From assembly GCA_021831025.1 (NCBI GenBank), contig JAKBNN010000041.1, positions 1-61,603 on the forward strand: a DNA stretch of 61,603 nucleotides. The letters run 5' to 3'. Below, one piece after another: positions 9,317 through 18,293 of this stretch. The translations under genes and the position numbers were made by a program. The notes under the pieces are model-generated. The model was not told the origin of the DNA. It did not search any database and saw nothing but the letters and a program-made list of their open reading frames with translations. This stretch comes from a bacterium (GTDB lineage: Bacteria > SZUA-79 > Acidulodesulfobacterales > Acidulodesulfobacteraceae). The number at the start of each line of letters is the position of its first letter. The stretch's first letter is position 1.

Positions 9317-9655
9317 ATGATAGAATTTTTGACGATTATATTAATAGTTTCTGCCGTTTTCTTGGTTATCGTTATTCTTATGCAGCAGGGCAAAGGGCAA
9401 GAAATGGGCGCCGTGTTCGGGGGGAGTTCCCAAACCATATTTGGAGCTTCCGGCGCGGGAAATTTTTTAACTAAAGCTACCGCTATTTTAGCCTTAATTT
9501 TTATGGCCTCGGCGTTTCTAATATCTTACATTTCGGCCAAGCAGGTAAGCCCTATCGCAATTAAAAGTTACATTAAAAAGACGGAAAAACCGCCTTTGGT
9601 TAAAAAGGTTGCCAAGCCTGCCCCCAAAGCCTTAACTAAGCCATTTAAGCCGTAA
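9317..9655 (+). CDS. secG: Preprotein translocase subunit SecG
   Basis: The small accessory subunit of the SecYEG protein-export channel. Two transmembrane helices lie at about residues 3-22 and 50-72. Between them is the conserved loop QQGKGQEMGAVFGGSSQTIFG. The C-terminal 35 residues are rich in lysine, proline and alanine. At 112 residues it is the usual length. A tRNA-Leu gene follows 51 bases downstream, a pairing seen in many proteobacteria. Confidence 0.93.
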   Translation: MIEFLTIILIVSAVFLVIVILMQQGKGQEMGAVFGGSSQTIFGASGAGNFLTKATAILALIFMASAFLISYISAKQVSPIAIKSYIKKTEKPPLVKKVAKPAPKALTKPFKP

Positions 9656-9706
9656 AAACGGTTAATAATAAATAATTTACTTTAATAGGTAAGTTTTAAT
9701 AAAAAT

Positions 9707-9792
9707 GCCGAAGTGGTGGAATTGGTAGACACGCCATCTTGAGGGGGTGGTGGATAACATCCGTGCCGGTTCGATTCCGGCCTTCGGCACCA
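9707..9792 (+). tRNA. tRNA-Leu (anticodon GAG)
   Basis: An 86-base class II tRNA with encoded CCA. The acceptor stem is GCCGAAG with CTTCGGC. The anticodon stem CCATC/GGTGG encloses the loop TTGAGGG, giving anticodon GAG (reads CTC and CTT). The long variable arm and the T loop TTCGATTCC are present, as expected for leucine tRNAs. Confidence 0.95.
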
Positions 9793-9795
9793 TTG

Positions 9796-10008
9796 TTAGC
9801 CTTCCCGCAAGGAGTTCTCCGTTAGCCAATCTTCTTTGACATAAGCGTTGTTTTTTAATCTTAAAGCATCGTTTTGAGAAAATATGAGGGCTTTTGCCCT
9901 GTATAAAACATAGTTTTCTCCAGATTTTATGTAAAGGGGATAGTCGGAATTCTTGCCAAAAATCAGGCTTTCCATTAATATCGGAAGATATTTTTCTTTT
10001 TTATCCAT
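9796..10008 (-). CDS. Small protein of unknown function
   Basis: A 70-residue reading frame on the reverse strand with a good AAGGAG site 9 bases before its ATG. Its middle, YPLYIKSGENYVLYRAK, followed by a predicted helix with DALRLKNNAYV, resembles the small N-terminal domain preceding HD-GYP phosphodiesterases. No HD or GYP motif follows. It could be a stand-alone relic of such a protein or an unrelated small protein. It ends 3 bases from the tRNA-Leu gene and lies head to tail behind the hydrolase at 10054-10719. Confidence 0.55.
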   Translation of the reverse strand: MDKKEKYLPILMESLIFGKNSDYPLYIKSGENYVLYRAKALIFSQNDALRLKNNAYVKEDWLTENSLREG

Positions 10009-10053
10009 GCAGGAATTCTCCTTATTGCAAGGTTGTGCATTTTTAGCTTAAAA

Positions 10054-10719
10054 TTATATAATTACGGAATTAAGTCCCCTTTTTATGCATCCTTCTTTAA
10101 AGTCTTCAGCCTGTTTTTTGTCCCCTACTATAGTTCCGTAGTGCATGGGCACCGATACTGCCGCCTTGATTTTTTCGGCCGCGCCTATCGCTTCGGCAGG
10201 GGTCATCACATATGTGCCGCTAACCGGAATAAATAACAAATCGATATTTTTTGAGGCCAGATTGTCCATTTCAGGTATATGGTCAGCGTCGCCCGTATGA
10301 TAAATTTTAACCCCGTTAAAAGTAACGATAAACCCGAGTTTTTTGTCCTCTTTCGGATGATAAACCTTGCCCGGTTCCCGAAATTTGTTTATGTTATAAG
10401 CTGGGACGCCTTCTATATGCAAGTCTTTAAAATCGATTGAATCGCCCGGGGCAATAATTACGGCTTTATTATCAAGTGATGCACCCATTTCTTTATGCGT
10501 CGTTTTATTCATGAATAAAACGGTGGAATCTTTTATTATTTTGCGAATATCATCCATGGAAAAATGATCGAAGTGTTCATGCGATACGAAAATATAATCC
10601 GCTTTGGGTTCGCCGTCGTGCAATTTAAATGGATCAAAGTATAAATTTACCTTGCCGTTCGTTACCAGAAAACTGTCGTGGCAAAACCTTTTTATTTCAA
10701 GTCCTTTATAGTTAAACAT
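10054..10719 (-). CDS. Metallo-beta-lactamase-fold hydrolase (UPF0173-like)
   Basis: A probable Zn-dependent hydrolase of unknown substrate. The zinc motif HEHFDHFSMDD is near residue 48, a second ligand group lies in YHTGDADHIPEM, and PMHYGTIVG is the C-terminal histidine motif. These match the L-ascorbate-6-phosphate lactonase (UlaG) and UPF0173 branch of the fold. At 221 residues it is the usual length. A strong GGGAGG site precedes the ATG at 10719. It is transcribed away from the lipoprotein gene at 10982, across a 262-base AT-rich spacer. Confidence 0.85.
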   Translation of the reverse strand: MFNYKGLEIKRFCHDSFLVTNGKVNLYFDPFKLHDGEPKADYIFVSHEHFDHFSMDDIRKIIKDSTVLFMNKTTHKEMGASLDNKAVIIAPGDSIDFKDLHIEGVPAYNINKFREPGKVYHPKEDKKLGFIVTFNGVKIYHTGDADHIPEMDNLASKNIDLLFIPVSGTYVMTPAEAIGAAEKIKAAVSVPMHYGTIVGDKKQAEDFKEGCIKRGLNSVII

Positions 10720-10914
10720 AAAAAAACCTCCCGCAAATTTGTTTATTTGTTATCTTAATTATCGATACAAAAGATATTAAAAGATTGTATTATATTTTAT
10801 CATAATTATCGTAGAATTGTTAAGAATTAGACATATAAATATATATTGTAATTATATATAGTTGTAATATATAATAATATCGAATGCCCGCACTAAAGAC
10901 GCTGCGGGGATAAT

Positions 10915-10937
10915 ATATTTTGCGGCGAACAAAATAT
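10915..10937. promoter_or_regulatory. Inverted repeat upstream of the lipoprotein gene
   Basis: ATATTTTG (10915-10922) and CAAAATAT (10930-10937) form a perfect 8-bp inverted repeat around CGGCGAA, 45 bases before the start codon at 10982. It could be a dimeric regulator site. The rest of the 10720-10981 spacer is AT-rich with no gene that I can support. Confidence 0.35.
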
Positions 10938-10981
10938 CTAAAAATTAATTAATAGTTTTAAAGTTATTCGAGGTTAAAACC

Positions 10982-11647
10982 ATGAATGCTAAAAAAAGAA
11001 TCAAAAAGTTTTTCTTATTTACCGCATCCTTAGGTATGTTTGTTTTAGTTTTAAGCGGCTGTGCGGCATATTACGGCCCGCTGACCTCGCCGGCATATTC
11101 GCAGGGGTATATAAGCGTTGCCACGCCCAATTTTGCCTTTTCGTTCGGCGAAGGCGTGAACGCATATTATGCTCCGGCGTTTGGCGCCTACATATACGGA
11201 TATAACGGTTATTATTACAGATGGTTAAACGGCGGTTGGATTTACGCAAGCGTATATAATGGCCCCTGGTATCCGGTAACCGCGGGGATTTTTCTTCCGG
11301 GAATATTAGCCTTTGGTCCGCCGCCTCCGATAGTTGTTTACAGGCCGTATTTTGTATGGTGGAGGATGCATGTGGGTCCATGGTATAGGGCTTATCATCC
11401 GGGCTGGTGGGCAAGGCATCGCGCGTTTATAAGACATTATCATATATGGCGTGAACATGTAAATCGTTTTTACCGCAATCATCCGTATCAAAACTGGAGA
11501 ATGAGGAGACGTTTTGAACACGGGGGTCCGGTACGCAGAGGTCCGGTACGCAGAGGTCCGGTACGCAGAGGTCCAAGACGCAGAGGTCCAAGACGCAGAG
11601 GTCCGGTACGCAGAGGTCCCGGATTTATGCATGGGCGCAAAAGATAA
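10982..11647 (+). CDS. Tyrosine/tryptophan-rich lipoprotein with Arg-Gly-Pro repeat tail
   Basis: I do not recognise a characterised family. A basic N-terminus and hydrophobic core lead to the lipobox VLSGCAAYYG, so it is probably exported and lipidated. Residues 30-110 are rich in Tyr, Gly, Ala and Trp. Residues 115-175 are rich in His, Trp and Arg. The last 45 residues are six tandem five-residue units (RRGPV or RRGPR), giving a strongly cationic end. Similar Tyr/Trp/His-rich envelope proteins occur in many Gram-negatives without known function. The tail could bind anionic polymer, nucleic acid or LPS; this is inference. Confidence 0.75.
   Translation: MNAKKRIKKFFLFTASLGMFVLVLSGCAAYYGPLTSPAYSQGYISVATPNFAFSFGEGVNAYYAPAFGAYIYGYNGYYYRWLNGGWIYASVYNGPWYPVTAGIFLPGILAFGPPPPIVVYRPYFVWWRMHVGPWYRAYHPGWWARHRAFIRHYHIWREHVNRFYRNHPYQNWRMRRRFEHGGPVRRGPVRRGPVRRGPRRRGPRRRGPVRRGPGFMHGRKR
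11525..11619 (+). repeat. 15-bp tandem repeat (six units) in the lipoprotein gene
   Basis: Units GGTCCGGTACGCAGA or GGTCCAAGACGCAGA start at 11525, 11540, 11555, 11570, 11585 and 11600, followed by a partial seventh. Each unit encodes five residues, so changes in copy number keep the reading frame and alter tail length. Confidence 0.9.
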
Positions 11648-11707
11648 AAGTTTTATTAAATACGGTTTAAATTTTTGACATTTAAGTAAACGGCAGGGGA
11701 GAGTTTT

Positions 11708-12721
11708 ATGGCAAATTTAAGAATTGCAATAAATGGATTCGGCAGAATCGGAAGGAATGTTTTCAGGGTATTTCAAGGCATGATAGAAAAGGGCAAAGAG
11801 ATTGAAATAGTCGCGATTAACGATATTACCAACCCGCAGGTGCTTGCCCATCTTCTTAAATACGATTCCGTTCACGGCAAGGCCGGTTTTTATGTCGGTT
11901 ACGATATTGACCATATTATTGCGGATAGCAGGGAAACCTTGATTACGGCAATAAAAGACCCTTCCGAACTTCTCTGGAAACATCTGAATGTCGATATTGT
12001 TATCGAATCGACCGGCCTTTTTACAAAAAGAGACGATGCGGCAAAACATCTTAAGGCAGGAGCAAAAAGGGTTTTAATTTCGGCGCCTGCCCATGATCCC
12101 GATGTTACTATCGTTCTTGGAGTAAACGATAAAATATATGATAAAAGCAGGCATTTCATCGTTTCTATGGCATCCTGCACCACAAACTGCCTTGCCCCGG
12201 TAGCCAAAGTAATACATGAAAATTTTGCGATAGAAAAGGGCAATATGACCACGGTTCATTCTTATACCAATGACCAGAGGATATTAGACCTGCCGCATAA
12301 AGATTTAAGAAGGTCAAGGGCCGCCGCCGTTTCGATTATTCCTACGACAACCGGCGCCGCAAAGGCGCTTTGCGAGGTGTTGCCCGAACTCAAAGATAAA
12401 CTTGACGGGATGTCTTTAAGGGTGCCTACGCCCGATGTCTCTATTAACGATTTAGTATGCAAGGTTTCCAAGAAAACTTCCGTTTTGGAGGTAAATTCAA
12501 AATTGGAAGAGGCTTCGGAAAGTTATTTAAAAGGAATTCTTGCTTTTAGCAAAGAGCCTTTGGTTTCGATAGATTATCTCGGAGATTCGCACTCCTCCAC
12601 CGTCGATTCTTTAAGCACGAAGGTGATAGGAGACGACCTCGTTAAGGTTCTGGCGTGGTATGACAATGAATGGGGTTATTCCACAAGGCTTGCCGAAATG
12701 TCGGTTATGATGATGCAATAA
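11708..12721 (+). CDS. gapA: Glyceraldehyde-3-phosphate dehydrogenase, type I
   Basis: Converts glyceraldehyde 3-phosphate, NAD+ and phosphate to 1,3-bisphosphoglycerate. The Rossmann motif INGFGRIGRNVFR is at the N-terminus. The catalytic cysteine sits in SCTTNCLAPVAKV near residue 155 and the phosphate site in TGAAKALCEVLPEL. The C-terminal WYDNEWGYSTRL is diagnostic. Length is 337 residues. GGGGAGAG precedes the ATG. The stop codon overlaps the pgk start by one base (TAATG), so the pair is probably translationally coupled. Confidence 0.97.
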   Translation: MANLRIAINGFGRIGRNVFRVFQGMIEKGKEIEIVAINDITNPQVLAHLLKYDSVHGKAGFYVGYDIDHIIADSRETLITAIKDPSELLWKHLNVDIVIESTGLFTKRDDAAKHLKAGAKRVLISAPAHDPDVTIVLGVNDKIYDKSRHFIVSMASCTTNCLAPVAKVIHENFAIEKGNMTTVHSYTNDQRILDLPHKDLRRSRAAAVSIIPTTTGAAKALCEVLPELKDKLDGMSLRVPTPDVSINDLVCKVSKKTSVLEVNSKLEEASESYLKGILAFSKEPLVSIDYLGDSHSSTVDSLSTKVIGDDLVKVLAWYDNEWGYSTRLAEMSVMMMQ

Positions 12722-13941
12722 TGGAAAATATAGTTTACATCGACGAGATCGAAATAAAAAATAAAACCTTGCTTATAAGAGTGGATTTTAATGTTCCGCT
12801 CGATCAAAACGGAAACATTACCGATGATACCCGGATTAGAGCGGTTCTTCCCACGATTAATTACTGTTTGGACGAGAATGCAAAGATAGTTTTAATATCC
12901 CATATGGGAAGGCCTAAAGGGAATAAAGTCCCTGAGCTTTCACTCGCGGCGGTTGCGAAAAGATTAAGCAGGCTTTTAGATAAAGATGTTAAATTTGTAA
13001 GCGACTGCGTTGGAGAGTTAGCGGAAAATGCCGTTAAGTCCGCATCTTACGGGGATATTATACTTCTGGAAAACTTAAGGTTTTATTCGGAAGAAACAAA
13101 TAACGACGAAGAATTTGGGAAAAAATTAGCCTCGCTATGCGATATTTATGTCAACGATGCGTTTGCGACGGCGCACAGGTCTCACGCCTCGAATGTCTCG
13201 GTCGCCAAGTTCGTAAAAACATGTGCCGCCGGTTTTCTTATCAGGAAAGAGTTAAATTACTTCACAAGGGCGATAGAAAACCCTATGAAACCGTTTGTCG
13301 CCATTGTCGGCGGGGCAAAGGTTTCGGGAAAAATAGAGGTATTATCTAATTTTGCGGACAAGGTGGACAAACTTATAATAGGCGGCGCCATGTCTAATAC
13401 CTTCCTTAAGGCTATGGGGTATGATGTCGGCAGTTCGCTGGTTGAAGACGACATGATTGAATACGCAAAAAAAACCCTTGAAAAAGTAAAAGAAAAAAAT
13501 ATAAAACTTTACCTTCCCGTAGATGTCGTCGTTGCCGACAGATTTACTCCCGATGCAGAAACTAAGGTTACCACCGTTCAGGAAATTCCAAAAGGCTGGA
13601 TGGCGTTAGATATAGGTCCTGCAACAGTTACCCTTTTTACGGAGGCTATTCAAAATGCCAAAACAATTGTATGGAACGGTCCGATGGGCGTCTTTGAATT
13701 CGATGCCTTTAGCAGAGGAACATTTGCTTTGGTTTCCAGTGTGGCAAATGCTTATGCCCTCACGATAGTGGGTGGCGGCGATACGGATGTCGCCCTGCAT
13801 AGAGCTGGAGAGTTTGCCAAGATGTCTTATGTTTCTACCGGCGGAGGGGCATTTCTGGAGCTTTTGGAAGGGAAGAAATTGCCGGGAATCGAGGCATTGA
13901 TAAACTGCTCCAAAAAGAATAACTTAAAAAAATTGCTGTAA
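12721..13941 (+). CDS. pgk: Phosphoglycerate kinase
   Basis: Transfers phosphate from 1,3-bisphosphoglycerate to ADP. RVDFNVPLDQNG and the substrate site SHMGRPKG lie in the N-terminal domain. The C-terminal nucleotide domain shows VAIVGGAKVSGKI, WNGPMGVFE and the GGGDT motif. I chose the ATG at 12721, giving 406 residues and the start MENIVYIDEI, because it overlaps the gapA stop; an upstream in-frame start at 12670 would lie inside gapA. No triosephosphate isomerase gene follows, so the glycolytic set here is only these two. Confidence 0.97.
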   Translation: MENIVYIDEIEIKNKTLLIRVDFNVPLDQNGNITDDTRIRAVLPTINYCLDENAKIVLISHMGRPKGNKVPELSLAAVAKRLSRLLDKDVKFVSDCVGELAENAVKSASYGDIILLENLRFYSEETNNDEEFGKKLASLCDIYVNDAFATAHRSHASNVSVAKFVKTCAAGFLIRKELNYFTRAIENPMKPFVAIVGGAKVSGKIEVLSNFADKVDKLIIGGAMSNTFLKAMGYDVGSSLVEDDMIEYAKKTLEKVKEKNIKLYLPVDVVVADRFTPDAETKVTTVQEIPKGWMALDIGPATVTLFTEAIQNAKTIVWNGPMGVFEFDAFSRGTFALVSSVANAYALTIVGGGDTDVALHRAGEFAKMSYVSTGGGAFLELLEGKKLPGIEALINCSKKNNLKKLL

Positions 13942-13977
13942 ATCCTCATTATTAATTTAACCCATTAAATGAACTAA

Positions 13978-14439
13978 ATGAAGAAAAAATTAATCATACT
14001 AATTTCGATTTTCCTTCCCATTTTAATTTTCGACCAATATTTAAAATATTTAGTTAATAAACGGATATCGTTATTTAGCAAGATAACCGTTATAAAGCAC
14101 TATTTCAATATAGTGCATGTCGATAATACCGGCGTTGCTTTCGGCCTTATGAATAATTACTCGTCTTTGTTTATTATAATATTTACGGCTTTAATTATTG
14201 TTCTTATAACCTATATTTTGTTTAAATTAAAAATTAGTTCGTCTTTATTTATAATTTCTTCGTCTTTAATAATTTCGGGCGCGTTCTCGAATCTTCTGAA
14301 TAGAATTTTTCAAGGATATGTCGTTGACTTTCTTGATTTTCATATTTACGGCTATCACTGGCCAAGCTTTAATCTTGCGGACAGTTCCGTTGTGACGGGA
14401 ACAATACTGTTTTTTATTTCTATAATTAAGTACATATAG
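13978..14439 (+). CDS. lspA: Lipoprotein signal peptidase (signal peptidase II)
   Basis: An inner-membrane aspartyl protease that cleaves signal peptides from lipid-modified prolipoproteins. Four hydrophobic helices span the 153 residues. The conserved blocks are DNTGVAFGLM, a SNLLNRIFQGYVVDFLDF stretch and FNLADSSVVTG; the last two hold the catalytic aspartates. Its lipobox substrates in this window include the proteins at 10982, 16995 and 32073. lspA just before leuS mirrors the frequent association of lspA with a class I tRNA synthetase gene (often ileS). Confidence 0.93.
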   Translation: MKKKLIILISIFLPILIFDQYLKYLVNKRISLFSKITVIKHYFNIVHVDNTGVAFGLMNNYSSLFIIIFTALIIVLITYILFKLKISSSLFIISSSLIISGAFSNLLNRIFQGYVVDFLDFHIYGYHWPSFNLADSSVVTGTILFFISIIKYI

Positions 14440-14470
14440 AATATTGTTGTAAGCATTATACATCATAAAA

Positions 14471-16993
14471 ATGGAAATAGACAAAAGTTACGATTTTAAT
14501 AAAATAGAAAGCAAGCGGCAATTCCTCTGGAAAAATAAAAAGACATTCGGCGCACAGAACGATATTTCCGGAAGCAAGCCAAAATTCTATTGCTTAGAAA
14601 TGTTCCCGTATCCTTCGGGCAAAATTCATATGGGACATGTCAGAAACTATGCAATCGGGGATGCAATTGCGAGATTCAAAAGATTAAAGGGTTACTCCGT
14701 GCTTCATCCTATCGGTTTTGACAGCTTTGGACTTCCTGCCGAAAATGCCGCAATAAAAAATAAAACAAATCCATCCGGGTGGACTAAAAGCAATATAGAT
14801 TCAATGACCCTGCAGTTAAAAAGACTCGGTTTTTCTTATGATTGGGACAGGATAGTAATAACATCCGACCCGGCATACTATAAATGGGAGCAGTTATTCT
14901 TTTTGCAGATGCTAAAGAATGGATTGGCTTATAAGAAGGCTTCAAATGTCAACTGGTGCGAGTCCTGCCATACCACGCTTGCCAATGAACAGGTTGAAGA
15001 CGGCAAGTGCTGGAGATGCGGAAATAATATAACGATAAAAAATATGGAGCAGTGGTTTTTCAATATAACGGCTTACGCTGAAGAGCTGCTCAAAGATTTG
15101 GACGATCTGAAAGGCTGGCCGGATAAGGTTAGAACAATGCAAAAAAATTGGATTGGCAAGAGTTCCGGCTTAAGCGTATTTTTTAAGATAGAAGGTTCGG
15201 AAGATAACGAAGACGGAATAGAAATATTTACCACGCGGCCGGATACTATTTTCGGAGCGACTTTTGTCGCAATGTCCCCGTTTCACCCGCTTGCAAAAGA
15301 ATTAGTTAAAGAGCCGGAAAAAAGAATCGAATTAGAAAGAATTATTCACAATTCATTAGTTTCAAAAGATATTGCGGAAAAAGAGGGATTTTTTACGGGC
15401 TCTTATGCCATTAATCCATTTACGGATAAAAAGATTCCGATATATGTGGCTAATTTTGTCCTGATGGATTACGGAACAGGCGCGATAATGTCGGTTCCGG
15501 CCCATGACGAAAGGGATTATGAATTTGCAAAAAAATATAACCTTGAAATAATCAGGGTAATAAGGCCTAAAAGCGGGTTTGAAAAAGAACCGGACGATAG
15601 CCTTCCATATATGCTGCAGGGGGCAATTGTCAACTCGGGAGAGTTTAACGGGCTTTCTTCCGAAGAGGCAAAAGAAAAGATTTCGGCTTATGCGGAAAAA
15701 TTGGGGATAGGTAAAAAAGTTATTAATTACAGACTCAGGGATTGGGGAATATCCAGACAAAGATACTGGGGGTGCCCTATTCCCGTGGTTTACTGCGAAA
15801 AATGCGGCATGGTTCCTTTAAATGAGAGCGATTTGCCGTTAATTCTTCCGGACGACATTACTTTTACGGGGGAAGGCGCTTCGCCTTTAGAAAAGCTGGA
15901 ATCCTTTATAAATACAAAATGCCCTAAGTGCGGCGGCTATGCAAGGCGCGAGACCGATACAATGGACACATTCGTTGAATCTTCATGGTATTTTTTAAGG
16001 TATACTCTTTTAAACAGGATAGAACAGGTTCCGTTTAAAAAAGACGATATATCCTATTGGCTTCCGGTTGATCAGTATGTAGGCGGGGTCGAGCATGCCG
16101 TTATGCACCTTTTATATGCAAGATTTTTTGTAAAAGTCTTGAGGGATTTAAATTACTTTGATTTAGACGAGCCGTTTGAAAATCTTTTAACACAGGGGAT
16201 GGTTGTAAAAAACGGCGCCAAGATGTCCAAATCTAAAGGCAATGTCGTAGATCCCGATGAGCTTATTAAAAAATTCGGAGCCGATACGGTAAGGTTATTC
16301 ATTCTTTTTGCCGCTCCGCCCGAAAAGGATTTAGAGTGGAACGATTCCGGGGTCGAAGGGGCATTCAGGTTTATCAATAAGTTTTACAAAACGATTATTA
16401 CGGCTTATGCGGATATTTTTAAAAATATAGATAGCGATTTTGCAATGGAAGACGGAAGCGCCGGCAACATAAATCAGGGCGTTAAAAAAATTGTTTATCA
16501 GCTTTCTTTAGTGATAGAAAAAACGGAAGCGGAGATGAACGGGCGTTATCATTTCAATACGATAATAAGTTCTTCAATGGAATTACTTAACAATTTTAAC
16601 GATTATATGGCGGACGAGATTCAAAAAGAGAGAGTTTTAAATCCGGCGGATAGATATTTACTAAAGTACTTTCTAAACTCCGTGATTATAATATTATATC
16701 CGTTTATTCCGCATGTCTGTTCGGAAGCCTATGAAATTTTGAACGGTTCGGCAATAGAAAAGGCATCGTGGCCGGAGATTAAAGACACGGGATATATTCA
16801 GGAAAAATGCAATATAGCCGTGCAGATAAACGGGAAAATGAGAGACGTTGTCGCCATAGATTTAAATGCAAGCGAAGATTCAGTGATAGAAGCCGCGTTG
16901 GACAGCAATAAGATAAGAAAATATGTAGCGCATAAAAGCAGTATTAAAAAAACTATATATATTAAAAATAAGCTGTTAAGCATAATAGTGTGA
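14471..16993 (+). CDS. leuS: Leucyl-tRNA synthetase
   Basis: Charges tRNA-Leu with leucine. The class I signatures are FPYPSGKIHMGHVRNY near residue 50 (HIGH equivalent HMGH) and KMSKSKGN near residue 583. A zinc knuckle (CESCHTTLANEQV ... CWRCG) lies near residues 160-180 and a second four-cysteine site near residues 440-490. The editing domain contains TTRPDTIFGATF and the GTGAIMSVPAHDERD motif. The C-terminal anticodon-binding domain ends with a VQINGKMRD segment. Length is 840 residues, normal for bacteria. Its substrate tRNA-Leu (GAG) lies at 9707-9792. Confidence 0.97.
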   Translation: MEIDKSYDFNKIESKRQFLWKNKKTFGAQNDISGSKPKFYCLEMFPYPSGKIHMGHVRNYAIGDAIARFKRLKGYSVLHPIGFDSFGLPAENAAIKNKTNPSGWTKSNIDSMTLQLKRLGFSYDWDRIVITSDPAYYKWEQLFFLQMLKNGLAYKKASNVNWCESCHTTLANEQVEDGKCWRCGNNITIKNMEQWFFNITAYAEELLKDLDDLKGWPDKVRTMQKNWIGKSSGLSVFFKIEGSEDNEDGIEIFTTRPDTIFGATFVAMSPFHPLAKELVKEPEKRIELERIIHNSLVSKDIAEKEGFFTGSYAINPFTDKKIPIYVANFVLMDYGTGAIMSVPAHDERDYEFAKKYNLEIIRVIRPKSGFEKEPDDSLPYMLQGAIVNSGEFNGLSSEEAKEKISAYAEKLGIGKKVINYRLRDWGISRQRYWGCPIPVVYCEKCGMVPLNESDLPLILPDDITFTGEGASPLEKLESFINTKCPKCGGYARRETDTMDTFVESSWYFLRYTLLNRIEQVPFKKDDISYWLPVDQYVGGVEHAVMHLLYARFFVKVLRDLNYFDLDEPFENLLTQGMVVKNGAKMSKSKGNVVDPDELIKKFGADTVRLFILFAAPPEKDLEWNDSGVEGAFRFINKFYKTIITAYADIFKNIDSDFAMEDGSAGNINQGVKKIVYQLSLVIEKTEAEMNGRYHFNTIISSSMELLNNFNDYMADEIQKERVLNPADRYLLKYFLNSVIIILYPFIPHVCSEAYEILNGSAIEKASWPEIKDTGYIQEKCNIAVQINGKMRDVVAIDLNASEDSVIEAALDSNKIRKYVAHKSSIKKTIYIKNKLLSIIV

Positions 16994-16994
16994 T

Positions 16995-17552
16995 ATGAAA
17001 AATAAATTTGCCTTAGTTGTTATTATTGCTTTTGCCTCTCTTTTTACTTCCGCTTGCGGCTTTAGCATGTTAAGCCAAAAAAATAGCTCCGTTAATATTT
17101 ACGGCAAATATAAAAAATATAATAATATTTCTCAAATATTTATAAAGCCTTTTAAAAATTTAACCTATAAATCCGGTTTGGGAGTTTACTTTTCAAATAA
17201 TCTCGCTTATTATTTAAATACCTCCACGGATATGTTTACCGCAAATCAAGGAGACGCAAGATATTATTTAACTGGAAAGATTGTTTCTATCCAAAATAGC
17301 GTTATGTCGTACACCGGCGTTGCCGCGGCGGTTGAATATATGATAACGGCAACCGTAAAGGTAAGTTTGTACAAAACAAGCGGAAGAATAATTGTAAGCG
17401 ATGTTAATATCTCGTCCAGCGCTTTTTATTATAATTATATTAATCCCCTTATCGCGCATAAACAAGAAAAGGCGGCGTTGGAAACCGTGTCAAAAAGGGT
17501 TGCTAGAAAAATCGCGATATTTATCGAATCAAAAAGATTAATTAAGAAATAA
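16995..17552 (+). CDS. lptE: LPS-assembly lipoprotein LptE
   Basis: LptE is the outer-membrane lipoprotein that plugs the LptD barrel for LPS insertion. A 20-residue hydrophobic signal ends in a lipobox, LFTSACGFSML. The body has the family pattern: IFIKPFKNLTYKSGLGVYFSNNL, then a beta-rich segment and a C-terminal helix (VSKRVARKIAIFIES). Length is 185 residues. It follows leuS by one base; leuS-lptE adjacency is widely conserved, which supports a call that sequence similarity alone leaves weak. Confidence 0.85.
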   Translation: MKNKFALVVIIAFASLFTSACGFSMLSQKNSSVNIYGKYKKYNNISQIFIKPFKNLTYKSGLGVYFSNNLAYYLNTSTDMFTANQGDARYYLTGKIVSIQNSVMSYTGVAAAVEYMITATVKVSLYKTSGRIIVSDVNISSSAFYYNYINPLIAHKQEKAALETVSKRVARKIAIFIESKRLIKK

Positions 17553-17579
17553 TAAATAGTTAAATTGTCATTTATATCT

Positions 17580-18164
17580 TTAAAATTTTTCAAAGTTATA
17601 GCCGTTTATTTTCTTTATTTTCTTATACGCGGTAAGGGTAATTTTCGCAAACAGGTAACCTAAAATTCCTCCCGCTATAACATCTAACGGATAGTGTTCG
17701 CCGTCATAAACACGGGAAAAGGCAACTATAAAAGCCAGAGCGTAAAACAATTTATAGCGCTTCGGAAAAAGGTATGAAAGAGCAACGGCTAGAGAAAAAG
17801 CGGTAGTAGCGTGGCCTGACGGGAATGAGTATTCGGTGAGGTGCCTTCCAAGTAAATTGATGTGCACTGCACCGTCTTTTATAAGGTTATGAAGCGCGAC
17901 TATCGGTCTTTGCCTATTCACTAACCTTTTTATAATGATGTCGAATATTCCTGGAACAAGCTGCGTCAAAACAAGCAAAAAGAACGATTGTTTAAATTTT
18001 AAACGGTTATATATATAAACATAAACAAGAACAAGCCAGTATGCCACCCATCCGTTGCCCAAAAATGTAAACGCCCGCATATTTTCATTGAGAAAGGAAA
18101 AATGAAAATTATTGTTTATGAATAAAAAAAGGGCCGTATCTAAATGAAGGATATAGGAAAGCAT
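17580..18164 (-). CDS. PAP2-family membrane phosphatase
   Basis: An integral membrane phosphatase that probably acts on undecaprenyl pyrophosphate, phosphatidic acid or lipid A phosphates. The three motifs of the acid phosphatase superfamily are present: KRLVNRQRP, FPSGHATTAF and SRVYDGEHYPLDV, the last carrying the catalytic histidine. Four to five hydrophobic helices surround them. Length is 194 residues. It is transcribed opposite to leuS-lptE and away from the sugar nucleotide operon at 18294. The substrate cannot be deduced. Confidence 0.87.
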   Translation of the reverse strand: MLSYILHLDTALFLFINNNFHFSFLNENMRAFTFLGNGWVAYWLVLVYVYIYNRLKFKQSFFLLVLTQLVPGIFDIIIKRLVNRQRPIVALHNLIKDGAVHINLLGRHLTEYSFPSGHATTAFSLAVALSYLFPKRYKLFYALAFIVAFSRVYDGEHYPLDVIAGGILGYLFAKITLTAYKKIKKINGYNFEKF

Positions 18165-18293
18165 AAATAAATTTTTATTTTTGATTTTATAAATTATTAA
18201 GATATAATTTTAATAGAATTAATCCTGTAATGCAACCCGGGATTTTGCAATATTTCTTAGAATACAATTCTTATCGGCTAAAAGGAGTATTAT

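Noticed and set aside
11306..11632. Long antisense frame opposite the lipoprotein gene
   Set aside because: A product of the tandem repeat and of the codon bias of the forward gene; no ribosome site or family features.
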